Source: Icerya purchasi
Lineage: Eukaryota > Arthropoda > Insecta > Hemiptera > Monophlebidae
Direction of reading: 5' to 3'
DNA length: 64,000 bases
Assembly (NCBI GenBank): GCA_039619475.1
Contig: CM077116.1
Location: 296,712,464-296,776,463 of the forward strand
Below, one piece after another: positions 36,426 through 46,543 of the stretch. The first letter of the stretch is position 1; each line of letters begins with the position of its first letter. The notes under the pieces were generated by a model that was not told the DNA's origin, searched no databases, and saw only the letters and a program-made list of their open reading frames with translations. The position numbers and the translations under genes are program-made.

Positions 36426-37272
36426 CCCTCCATTAGTCGCGCACAAAATAGTTTAATCGTTAATCGCACGGATAACATATGTCATCCATTTTTAAAAATA
36501 GATTTGTATCTTCAAAATTTTACTCTTTAAAAATTTCTTCTACCATATAATTAGTTTATGCTGTATTCAAAGTGTTTATTATGTAAAATTTTAAATTATC
36601 AAAATATTCCTTAGAAGAAACAGTGTAGAAAAAAGTATAATCATAATTGTAACGTAATTTCAATAACTTTTTTATATTTTATTTTATTAGGTCTTTTTAC
36701 AAGATTTTAGTTTTAAATTAGTAATTAAGGATGTATTTCGTGTTTTTGTATAACTAATACGGTACTACAAAGACTTACTTTAAAATGAACTAGTTTTCTA
36801 AACAATTCAAACAAATGTGTTTTAAGTGATCCGGACAAAGCCAATTTTTACATTTTATGCACCTTTTTTGTATGGTTTTATTCTGTTTATGACCGCAGAT
36901 GTAGCATCTTCCGCGTGATCCGGAGGGTTCTTGAATTTCTATCGAAGATTCTTGCCCATAAACTAATAGTATGTTGTAAAATGTAACAATTTCAGGTTTT
37001 CAAGCACTACCAATTGCTTCATCTATGGTGTCATGGACTAGTGCATTGAGAATAGTAACAGAACCACTTTTTTTTTTTCATCCAAGCATGTTTAATACAC
37101 TTTATTAAAAGTATACACACTACGATGATTTAACTGATTATTGCAATGTGTTTGATAAGGTTTACATAGAAGATACATGAACGGGTAATGTTCAATTTTC
37201 TATATATTAAAAGTTACAACTAAAAAAAAAAACCAGTGGATGACACGTGTCATCCGCACGACTAATCGAGGG
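36426..37272 (-). mobile_element. piggyBac-like element, internally deleted
   Basis: The ends are CCCTCCATTAGTCGCGC at the left and, complemented, CCCTCGATTAGTCGTGC at the right. Both are flanked by TTAT (36422-36425 and 37273-37276), a 4-bp duplication close to the canonical TTAA of piggyBac. Just inside each end is an 18-bp palindrome (GGATAACATATGTCATCC at the left, GGATGACACGTGTCATCC at the right). Length is 847 bp, far shorter than an autonomous element. It encloses the transposase tail at 36790-37085. Confidence 0.85.
36790..37085 (-). pseudogene. piggyBac transposase C-terminal cysteine-rich domain
   Basis: The minus strand ends SRGRCYICGHKQNKTIQKRC, IKCKNWLCPDH, LKHICLNCLEN, stop. 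This is the C-C-C-C-C-H-C-C zinc-binding tail of piggyBac transposases, which recognises the terminal repeats. Upstream is VTILNALVHDTIDEAIGSA followed by an in-frame TGA, so only this relic of the transposase remains. The catalytic DDD core is absent. Confidence 0.85.
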
Positions 37273-37496
37273 TTATGCAATATTTTAGAGGAACGCAACA
37301 ATTTTCTAAAGTTAATAGTGAGTATTGTGTTGCAATAAAAAAACAAATTGATAGTATTGTAAGTTGCAATTATATTAATTTCTACCTATGTCAAGTTTGT
37401 TTTTATACGAAAATTGTTATGTACTATCATTTAAATTAACATTTGTAGAAAAAATAAAAAGTGATAAATTAGCCGTTAACCATATATTGTGTTTAA

Positions 37497-37916
37497 CAGT
37501 GGCGTAGCGTGAATTTCAGAACTGAGGAAGCGCCCAAACCAAGTATCTTTTACATAAAAAGAACATGCGTAAAATTCGGTTTAATACAGACAGAAATAAA
37601 AATTAATTAAAAGCAACGAAATGTATCATTTTTTTGTAAATTAGTTTAATTTTCCGGTTCTTGTTTGCGAAAGTGTCTGTTACATTATCAGAAAAAGATG
37701 GTCGTTTCCTAATGTTTGATAATAATTCTTTTTCAATACTAAAAAAAGCCGACGACCTTGTGTATTTCTTAACGTTTTTATTCGTTTCACTTCTGAGAAC
37801 AATCTTTCTGCAGACGAAGTGGTTGCCGGAATTGTGGTTATTAAATGAGAAAGCTTGTACACACTTCTGGAAAAACATCTGGGAGATCTGAAGCGGTCAA
37901 GTATAAAATGCACCGC
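37497..37916 (-). pseudogene. hAT (ZMYM1-like) transposase C-terminus with left element end
   Basis: A hAT-like end CAGTGGCGTAGCGTG starts at 37497. Inside, the minus strand encodes the dimerisation domain, split over two frames: LITTIPATTSSAERLFSEVK, RIKTLRN (37680-37913), then SIEKELL and VTDTFANKNRKIKL (37603-37878). This matches the C-terminus of the ZMYM1-like hAT group (ATsASaERsFSxLKrIKt.lRn, iek...., d.Fa..knRri.l). The remainder was interrupted or lost at 37917, where another element starts. Confidence 0.8.
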
Positions 37917-38822
37917 CAGTGATGAATTCAGGAATCTGTTTCTGGAGGGGAAATTTATGTTCTTGGGGGGGCAGAGATTTTTTTTATATTTTTACTGAGA
38001 AAATTTTTTTGGGATATTCTTGAATAAAACCAGATATGTAAAACATAATTTAAAATAATGAAAAAGCAAGTGTGAATGAAAAATTTCAAGTAAAATAACC
38101 GATTATAAATAACAATGTTTTCTCAATTGGTTTTAAAATGATTAATTCTAATTGTAGCATTAAAGAACATATTTTAAAAAACATTCTAACGGGTTCGTTA
38201 TATTTTTATAATAAACGAATACGCCGGGGCTTAAGCTATTTTAAATGGACTTTTCTTGGAAATAGAAAAACAAGAAAAAAGCAACAGAAACAGAAATAAA
38301 GTTGTCTATGTCGTTTTAAAAAAGAAGAATCAATGAAAATTGAAAAGAAACGTTTAAACAATTTATTGATATTAATGATAAATGGATCGACGTGAAACGT
38401 GAGAGTTCTCGTTTACGCTGACAAAAAATACCAATTACAGCGAATAATTTTTTCAGGTCGCGAGTATTTTACATCTTTCGCATATTTGCAATGAAAGCGT
38501 ATCAGTTTTTTCATAGAATAACAAGCAAGCGTCAAAGTCAAATTTTAAAAAATCATTGTTTTTTATTGTTATTTTATAAAGTTTCATGTTTTGGTCAAAA
38601 ATAAATCTTGTAATTTTGAAATTTAAAAATATACGACTAATTGAACCATTTCAAAATGTTTTGGAAGCAACTTTTGACATAACTTTAAATAAAGGCAATA
38701 AAAAAAAATTATTTCCTATGAAATTGCCGCATTCTTAAACAGCTTGTATTAAGTTCTGGAGGGGCAATTTTAGAGTTCTGGGGGGCATTGCCCCCCCGAA
38801 ACCCCCACTAGATTCATCCCTG
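37917..38822. mobile_element. non-autonomous TIR element with G-rich subterminal direct repeats
   Basis: Starts CAGTGATGAATTC and ends with the complement of CAGGGATGAATCT. Inside both ends is the same-orientation segment CTGGAGGGG(A/C)AATTT...GTTCT(T/G)GGGGGG (about 37941-37972 and 38758-38786). The interior is AT-rich without a coding frame. No clear 8-bp duplication is seen, so the superfamily (probably hAT) is inferred. It interrupts the hAT relic to its left. Confidence 0.6.
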
Positions 38823-38849
38823 ATCTGCTGCGTATCAATGATGGAAAAA

Positions 38850-39161
38850 GGTTGCGCAGGCATATTCAATTTGGAAGCGCCAAGTTGTGTCGCTTCGAGA
38901 TCACATTGTTTGCGCGAATTTTTATCCGTGCGATTCCCCAGAGTAATGTGTACCGAGAGTGAAATGCGCGCGCATCTTCAGTCTGGAAGCGCCAAGTCAA
39001 ATCGCTTTACGAGTATGTACACCGATCAACAGCGCGATTTTTATGTATGTCAGTGTATGTATGTGAATGATCATTGTATAGTGCGGTATTTGCAGTACAT
39101 TTTCTTCGGCTCGTTTTTTATAATTGAAAAAATGACTCGCTGGACGAAAATTTTCTTCTAA
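38850..39161 (+). repeat. unrecognised CpG-rich stretch with internal repeat
   Basis: An open frame (38838-39161) has no domain that I recognise. It contains two copies of a unit ending TTGGAAGCGCCAAGT / CTGGAAGCGCCAAGT, about 110 bases apart (near 38868 and 38980), each preceded by GCGC(A/G)-rich sequence and followed by CGCTT. The composition differs from the AT-rich surroundings. It may be the 5' untranslated region of a transposon; coding status is doubtful. Confidence 0.4.
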
Positions 39162-39164
39162 AAA

Positions 39165-40140
39165 TGAAGTGAGAACAGATGAAAAAGCTTATTTTGCAGA
39201 GTCGGATAATTCATATTATGCAAAGGGGTTCGAAGTGTAGAAATAAAGACGAAAAAATACAAAAAATATGTTCTCTCTTCGTTAGACCGACTTCGAACGA
39301 CCCTCGTACTTCAGTCCTATAGAGTTCTTCATTCTAGAAAGGTCCTTGAAAAATACAAACGATATTTTTTTAGTACTTTTAGTGTCAAAGGAAAATTGAT
39401 GAATTTATGACGTCCATTTCTCTCGCTCATACCTGTCTTCGTTTCTTTTTTATGTAAACATACAACTAGTAGCATTCATTAATATTTAATATTTTTTTTT
39501 TAAATTTGGCTTTAATAATGACTCCTTAAAATATCATTAAATATTTTAAAATCTGCTTAATATACCAAAGCCTTTTTAACGATATGTACATTAAGCGTTT
39601 AAATACGACTCGCAGCCGTTTAATTATAGTACATATGAAAATATTTAATATCGCGACAAATCAAAAAATAAAAAGAAATGGTTAAAATCAAAATCGAGTA
39701 AGTAATTTATTTTTCTTTTACTTATCTGCATAGAAATTACATTAGGTACACACCGATGCTAAAACTAATTCGTTGAAGTGTTCGAAAACTTTAAATCGTC
39801 AAATTACTGATTGGGTCTAGACGAAAAATAGGTACATTACTTAAGGAAAAAAAATCAAGTAAAATTATTAATATATAATGGTGGGCTTTTAAATCGACCA
39901 GAATCTAGTCGTCAGTATAATAACTAGAAATTGTACTATACAAAATTATTGCGAAATAAAACTAACTAGGTGATCCGTGCGAATATTTCGCACCATTAGT
40001 GGTCACTTGCGTAATATAATAAAGTGGAAATAAGTAAATGTAAATATTTATCAATTCAAAATATTTGATTATAAAAAATAACAACAAAACCAGTCTTATT
40101 GTAAAAGATATTGACATTTCTTTTTTTTAAATTAATTTCA
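39165..40140. other. AT-rich DNA, nothing recognised
   Basis: No sustained reading frame and no paired element ends seen. Confidence 0.4.
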
Positions 40141-40144
40141 CAAA

Positions 40145-40590
40145 ATTTCTTTAAAAACAATGTAGGAGGCTATGACGTAATCATCATTTACTTTTTGCCC
40201 GTATGAATCTTCAACACAAACAAGGATATCCTTAAACATACGGACTCGTGCTGTCTATGTGAAAAAACAGGTTCTGGTAAATACAATACTGCCCTTGGAA
40301 GCGTTTGACCTTGCGCTTTGTTAATGGTCATAACGAAAGCAACTTTTATCGGGAATTGTTTTCTTACCATTTGGAAAGGCATAGTAGGATTAGAAGGTGC
40401 AAGGTTAATCCAGGGTATGAGTACAGTTTTATCGGAATGAATAATTTTAGCATCGATGATGTACTCGCCTAAGTGAATAAATCACTAACCTTGTACCATT
40501 AATTAATCCCTGTTTAGCGTTAAGATTTCTAACTAACATTATAATTGCATTTTTCTTCAAGATCGTTTTATGAGGGGTGGTAAACCGGAT
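40145..40590 (-). pseudogene. Helitron helicase (PIF1-like) C-terminal fragment
   Basis: Read on the minus strand: LKKNAIIMLVRNLNAKQGLI, NGTRL, then (after a gap) DKTVLIPWINLAPSNPTMPF, QMVRKQFPIKVAFVMTINKA, QGQTLPRAVLYLPEPVFSH. These are helicase motifs V and VI of the Helitron Rep-helicase protein. The expected GQLYVAxSR that ends motif VI is replaced by RQHESVCLRIS, and a frame break separates the two blocks. The Rep domain is absent. Confidence 0.88.
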
Positions 40591-40885
40591 GGATTCAAAG
40601 AGGGTTCAATTGAGCATTGTCTGTTTCTTCATGTTGGACACAATTAGAACTGAAGTAAACCTTTTCCTCTCCAACTAACAAACAAGAAATTATATATTCA
40701 TTAATTTTTGTACAATCATTATTTTTTGAATATAACGTCGCCGTTGAATAAAACTGCGAAATATTTTATTTATTCATGTGGCATTTAATATGGTGGAAAT
40801 AATACTGTCATAATTTGACGCATTGTTTTGATTTATTTATACATTTATTTTATTCTATTCTATTCTATTCAGAGACTTCAGAATC

Positions 40886-40946
40886 TTCAAAATGGCGTAT
40901 CAAACATTAATTTTGATACAGTATTAAGGGAGATATATTTACATTA
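40886..40946 (+). repeat. short dispersed repeat, copy 1
   Basis: AATCTTCAAAATGGCGTATC onward through CAGTATTAAGGGAGATATAT. A similar stretch lies at 44974-45037 (AATCTTCAAAATGGCTTACC ... CAGTATTAAAGGATATATTT). The identity of the repeat is unknown. Confidence 0.65.
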
Positions 40947-41034
40947 GCAACAACAGTTCATTTTACTTCTTTACAGTCAATGTCATCGCTACCTTTTAGT
41001 TCGTCTCAATTTATTTCATATTCAGGTTTACAGA

Positions 41035-42765
41035 AATATTAAATCAGATTAAAAAGAAAATCAATAGCGTAACTCATATAGATCCAGCTGATAAATTTTT
41101 TAAAAATTTTTTTCTTGAAACTTGATTTTCACATTTTTTAAAATTTAGGCCCTTTGATTCCAAAATTTTGTGAATCTCGCATTTTTCCTATATTTTAGAG
41201 ATTGAAATCATTTTAAAAAAAAAAGTGACCCTAGAGCTACCATGACAAGAGCTGTGGACTTTTTTTACCGCTTTAAGCGCGTATTTTCCAAAATTTTGGT
41301 TCTTTAATATCAACATTTTTGAAAAATTTAGGGCCTTTAATTTAATAATTTTTGGGGTCTCGTATTTTTCCTATATTCTAGCGATTGAAATACATCGTTT
41401 AAAAAAAAAGAGGGACTCTCCAGCTACCACGGAAATAGCTGTGGACGTTTTTTTTTAGTTTTCAGTCTTACTGCTTTAAGCGTGTATTTTCACGAATTTT
41501 GTTCCCTAAATATCAAAATTTTTCGAATTTTATCATTTTCCTGTATTCTAGGGGTTTAAAAGAAAAGCAATAGCGCATATAGAACCAGCTGTGGAATTTT
41601 TAAAAAAATTTTTTCATAAAACTTAATTTTCACATTTTTCAAAATTTGAGCCCTTCAATTTTAAAATTTTGAAGATCTCGTATTTTTCTTACGTTGAGTG
41701 ATTGATACACATCATTTTTTAAAAAGAGTGACCCTCTAGCTACTATGTAAAGGCCTGTGGATTTTTTTTTACCGCTTTAAGCATGTATTTTTCTAAATTT
41801 TGGTCCCTAAATATCAAAATTTTTTAATTTTCATATTTTTCCTGTATTCTCGAAACCTTGATATGCACATTAAAAAGAAAATCAAAACTATAACTCACAT
41901 AGAACCAGCTGTGGAATTTTTTGAAATTTTTTTTCTTAAAACTTGATTTTTACATTTTTTAAAATTTGGGCCCTTTAATTTAAAATTTTTTTTGGTTTCG
42001 TATTTTTCCTATATTCGAGCGATTGAAATACACAATTTAAAAAAAAGAATGACCCTCAAGCTGCCATGGTAAAAGCTGTGGACTTTTTTTTTTGTTTCCA
42101 GTATTTCCTCTTGAAACGTGTATTTTTCCAAATTTTGGTACCTAAATATCAAAATTATTCAAATTTGATATTTTTCCTGTATTCTCGAGACCTTAGTATG
42201 CAGGTCAAAAAGAAAATCAAAACCGTAACTCATATAGAACCGACTGTGAAATTTTTTGCTTAAAACTTGATTTTCACATTTTTCAAAATTTGGGTCCTCT
42301 GATTTCAAAATTTTGGAGATTTCGTATTTTTTCTATATTCTAATGATTGAAATGCATCATTTTAAAAAAAGAGTGACCTTCCAGCTTTTATGGAAAGGGC
42401 TGTGGACTTTTTTGTAGTTAGGGGGGCTACTGCTTTAGGTGTGTATTTTTACAAATTTTGGTCCCTAAATATCAATATTTTTCGAATTTTTTATTTTTCC
42501 TGTATTCTGGAGACCTTAGTGTGCAGGTTAAAAATAAAATTAATACCATAACTCATATAGATCCGGCTGTGGAATTTTTTAAAAATGTTTTTCTTAAAAC
42601 TTGATTTTTACATTTTTTGAAATTTGGGGCCTTTAATTTTAATATTTTGAAGATCTTGTAATTTCCTTGTGATCTTCCGAAGAAAATACGTCAACTGAAA
42701 AAAAAATTAACTCTCTAGTTACCATAGAATGGCCTGTACGATTTTTTTTCTTGCAGCTTTATATA
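41035..42765 (+). repeat. higher-order tandem repeat, ~325-bp dimeric unit, about five units
   Basis: Landmark A (CATATAGAACCAGCTGTGGA and variants) recurs near 41070, 41575, 41898, 42231 and 42553. Landmark B (AGCTACCATGG...AGCTGTGGAC) recurs near 41236, 41420, 41738, 42060, 42382 and 42718. Full units are about 320-335 bp. A and B halves share CAAAATTT(T)GG.CCCT, ATTTTTCCT and TATTCT, so the unit is a dimer of two related monomers of about 160 bp. The first unit shows a B monomer running into an A monomer tail, as unequal exchange would leave. No coding capacity. Confidence 0.85.
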
Positions 42766-42771
42766 ATAGAT

Positions 42772-43030
42772 ATATTAATTACAACGTAATTCTTAGGCTA
42801 CCCCCCATTAGAAAAAATATCCCAAAAAAATGTCCTAATTTTATGTAACGTTTGTAATATTTTATAGGATTTCTGTGATTATGTTATTATATTCATATGA
42901 ACCGATTTAGAATTACGTTGTAAATTTTGATCATTTTATACAAAGTATAGAAGAGAAAGAGATAGAAATGTGAGCAAGAGAGGTCAAGGGACACAACCCC
43001 TTGAGAGGCCAAAATGGCCGAGTTGTATAT
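42772..43030 (-). mobile_element. TA-flanked minisatellite element, copy 2
   Basis: Reverse complement of the family at 5407-5890: starts (minus strand) CAACTCGGCCATTTTGGCCT and ends GAATTACGTTGTAATTAATA. Only one GTTACATAAAATTAGGACAT unit is present. It lies directly between the 325-bp tandem repeat and the Helitron 3' end. Confidence 0.75.
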
Positions 43031-43037
43031 ATATATA

Positions 43038-44410
43038 CTAGCTGACCCAGCCACGCGTTGCTGTGGCTTAGTAGTTATAATAGATTAAATTAATTTTTTA
43101 CTTATTATTTTGATGCAACCAAATTAATTTTTACTAATAAACCTGAAATTATTTAACCGATTTTGAATCATATGTAGAGAATGAAATTATCCAACTAATA
43201 TACACTTATTGAATTTACACTTTATTTATCTAATCTTGAACTTTAATCTGTAATCAATGACTTATTTACACAATATACTAAATAAATTAGTTACATAAAA
43301 ATTAAATGTTATAAATGAGGCAGATAACATTGGTTTCGAACTATTAGTTATATTATTTTATAAAATTGAAAATTATCTAAGCACTAATTTGTGCACAATG
43401 TTCTTGGTCAACCTGTCTTTTGCTAACACGAATAGACTTGATGGTGTTCCCACACGTGAGCAGGCAACATGCGTTTATTCTTGCAATTTCTTCTTCCGAT
43501 TTAGTAGCTCTCATAACATGCATACGCCGTGCATTTCTGCTACGCGCATTGTTGAGGTTCGATTGTCTCCGCGGCATTATCTTATACTGAAATATAAAGC
43601 AACTTAGATGCCCAACAATGTCAGAGAGTTGTATCGATGAATTAACTTACACTGCCACAATATCGTTGTGGGAATATTAAAATTTTTTTTTTTTTTTTTA
43701 AAGTTTATAATGGAGTGTAAACTTTTATCAAGGCAGGACGTTTATTAAATACGCTGAAATATAAATAAATTAAATGCCGCACAATATCGCACAATATATT
43801 TTTTTTTTTTTTCATAAACAACTCCGTTAGAACACGAACTTTTTTGTAAACAACAGCGAAAAAACGTTTATTTTATCATTCATCGATAATAACGCCATGC
43901 GCCAGCGATTAACATGGTTGCATTTCGATTACCATCGCACGATACACAAAAGTCGCCTCGAAAAGTAGTTGGTGCTCAAAAAATAATAAAATTGTCAAAA
44001 TTTGTTTTATTTAATATAACAAATATTTATGTAAATAATTAAAACAAAAAGTAATAGCCAACAATTAAATTTGTTTTCTTAATTGATTGATTAAATTATT
44101 TAATATAACAAATATTTTTATAAATAATTAAAACAAAAAGTATCCTATCTCTTAAGTTGGACCAAAATGCATGTACTTTCAAAATTTTATAAAAATCTGT
44201 TAAGTAAATTCCGAGTTTATCCTGCACAAACATAAAGACACGGGATTTTTATATATATAGATATTTTTGTAAATAATTAAAACAAAAAGTATCCTATCTC
44301 TTAAGTTGGACCAAATTGCATGTACTTTCAAAATTTTATAAAAATCGGTAAGTAAATTCCGAGTTTATCCTGCACAAACATAAAGACACTGGATTTATAT
44401 ATATATAGAT
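43038..44410 (-). mobile_element. Helitron with duplicated 5' terminus
   Basis: On the minus strand the 3' end is a hairpin (GCCAC-AGCAACGC-GTGGC) followed by TGGGTCAGCTAG, with CTAG at 43038-43041 and a host T next, the canonical Helitron end. The 5' end is A|TCTATATATATA followed by a block containing GTGTCTTTATGTTTGTGCAG, at 44261. A second, outer copy of the same 149-bp terminal segment ends at 44410. Inside is a short Rep/helicase leader frame at 43377-43577 but no helicase, so the element is non-autonomous. Confidence 0.85.
43377..43577 (-). pseudogene. Helitron protein N-terminal remnant
   Basis: MPRRQSNLNNARSRNARRMH followed by an Arg/Ala/Glu-rich stretch resembles the basic leader that opens many insect Helitron Rep-helicase proteins. 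The frame ends after 66 residues, and no Rep or helicase motif follows within the element. Confidence 0.5.
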
Positions 44411-44973
44411 ATTATGAAATACATTTATATTGTTGTGGTTTTTAAAGTTTGTAGTACTTACTTGATTTAACACATTCATATTTAATTCAGTTAACTACGT
44501 TTAATTATATAAATAGCAGTTTATAAAAATTTATAACATTTGACTGAAATAACATTACGGCTTAATATTATTTTCTTTAACCAATAGCCAGAGAACTTTA
44601 TACAATATAGCAGACCGCCAAGTTTTCTTAATTTCAATAATTTCTCATTCGATTATCACTCGAAAATATTTAACACAAAGACAAATGATTCTTTAATTAT
44701 TAGAAATTATATTGATCAGTGGTAGTTTCATATGAGTATCGGAGGGTACTGACTGACTGACCATCAAATAAAGTTAAAAAATGGAGTACCCTCAAAGGTA
44801 TACTTCCGTGGCAGACAGAAGCATATAAAACGTAAACAATCTAACAGCTATTATGTTAGTTAAACAGATTGTTGATAGATGGAGCCTATTTAAAAATAAG
44901 AAAAGTTTTAAAATGAAATTTTCTAACGAAAACATTAATTTTAAGATATTTACTTACTTTTCGTCGGGAGAGG

Positions 44974-45037
44974 AAAAAATAATCTTCAAAATGGCTTACC
45001 AAACATCAATTCTGATGCAGTATTAAAGGATATATTT
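44974..45037 (+). repeat. short dispersed repeat, copy 2
   Basis: Matches 40886-40946 with scattered changes (CTTCAAAATGGCTTACCAAA, TCTGATGCAGTATTAAAGGA). Confidence 0.65.
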
Positions 45038-45411
45038 CATACCGACAAAAAAAAAACACCTTTGAGAAATTTATATATATTCGTTTACTAATTGTATGTA
45101 TAATTTTCTTACGTTGCTGGTAATTTGTTTCAAACGATACATTTTGTTTTATTGTCTTTATTTTTTTATTATGACAAATATTATATTAATGATATATCCT
45201 TCTTACGACCGGGCTAATGAGAAAATAACATAACGACATCTGTATTGCTTTTATATAACGTTTTCACAAAACATTTACTATGTTTTACGAAGAATGACAT
45301 AGTCAATTGTGAAGACAACTTTTCTATAGTATTTTTTTTTTTTTTTTTTTTTTGTGGGCGTCGAAAATTCAACCCATCGACAATATAATATAATTAATTA
45401 ACTAATTAACG

Positions 45412-46536
45412 CTACACATTAATATTACATTGTACTATATAATTGTATAATAACTTGTATACTGCAGTACTCCCGGTGGCCAGGAGAGAGTTGACACTAC
45501 ATGGCAGAGGGATCTGGAAATTTATTATTGAGTTATACAAAATAATTCTTTGCGCCGTGTGAAAATTGCATTCGAAAATGAGGTGGTCAGTGTCCGCCAC
45601 TTTGTCCGAGTCTAGTGGATGTTGGCAATAGGGAGAAGAGATTAAACCCATGTTGTACAAAGAAGCGAGGAGACGGTTTATCCCCAGCCGGAGGCGACAT
45701 AAGGTAACAATGTACGATCTGGTACTCATCGAAACAGTCGTAATGTGGTTGAACCAAGGAACGTTAGGAATATTAGGTTGAATTCTTTTGTACTGTTGCG
45801 CGCAAAATGGATTTGCCCATGTAGCCTCCCAATATTCTTTATGAGCATATCTAATGAGCTCGAATAGGTCTCTGTTTGGAAAGTATGGAACTAAACAACT
45901 ATTCATCCATGTGTCTTTGGCAGCCGTGTCTGCCACTTCGTTACCGTAGATATCTGCATGTCCTAGTATCCAAACAAAGTTAACTACTACGCCAGATTCA
46001 GAAAGGGGCACTACTAGGCTTCTGATTTTATAGAGGTATGGATGGGATTTTGTGTTGAACGATAAGAGTTTCAAAGCTGATAAACAACTCATAGAATCAG
46101 ACATGATAATGATATTTTCAGAGAATATATGTGAATTTAAAAAGGACAAAGCCTTGAAAATCGCAGCACATTCGGCACTAAACACAGAGGTAAAACGGGG
46201 AAGAGAGAATTTTTTAGTTAACTTAAGACATGGTATAAAAAAAGCAGCACCCGCAGAATTCGAAGATTTAGAACCATCAGTAAAAATCGGTTGGAAATTC
46301 GGCCAATAGTCCGAAATTATCGCATTGAATACTCTGCTAGCGTTGTGCCTATTAACTAACTGAAAAGAATCCAAATCTACCTGTAACTTAAAGCAGTTAT
46401 GTGAGTATGGGTATTTAAAGATCAATGAAGGATACGACGGTATGGTAATAAATGAATATCTCTGAAGCCTAACCGCACTTAAAGATAATAGAGGAATTTT
46501 GGAAGTTTTAAATCTCCAATTGTTTTTAACATCCAA
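45412..46536 (-). CDS. LINE RNase H and C-terminal zinc-knuckle region
   Basis: RNase H removes template RNA during retrotransposition. Motifs: FTDGSKSSNSAGAAF (first Asp), FSAECAAIFKALSFLN (Glu), IIMSDSMSCLSAL (second Asp), WILGHADIYGNEVADTAAKD (His and final Asp). The end carries SSPYCQHPLDSDKVADTDHL followed by IFEC, a Cys/His-type terminal motif of such LINEs. The stop at 45412 is about 60 bases from the poly(A) tail. Confidence 0.88.
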   Translation of the reverse strand: MDVKNNWRFKTSKIPLLSLSAVRLQRYSFITIPSYPSLIFKYPYSHNCFKLQVDLDSFQLVNRHNASRVFNAIISDYWPNFQPIFTDGSKSSNSAGAAFFIPCLKLTKKFSLPRFTSVFSAECAAIFKALSFLNSHIFSENIIIMSDSMSCLSALKLLSFNTKSHPYLYKIRSLVVPLSESGVVVNFVWILGHADIYGNEVADTAAKDTWMNSCLVPYFPNRDLFELIRYAHKEYWEATWANPFCAQQYKRIQPNIPNVPWFNHITTVSMSTRSYIVTLCRLRLGINRLLASLYNMGLISSPYCQHPLDSDKVADTDHLIFECNFHTAQRIILYNSIINFQIPLPCSVNSLLATGSTAVYKLLYNYIVQCNINV

Positions 46537-46543
46537 ATAGGAT

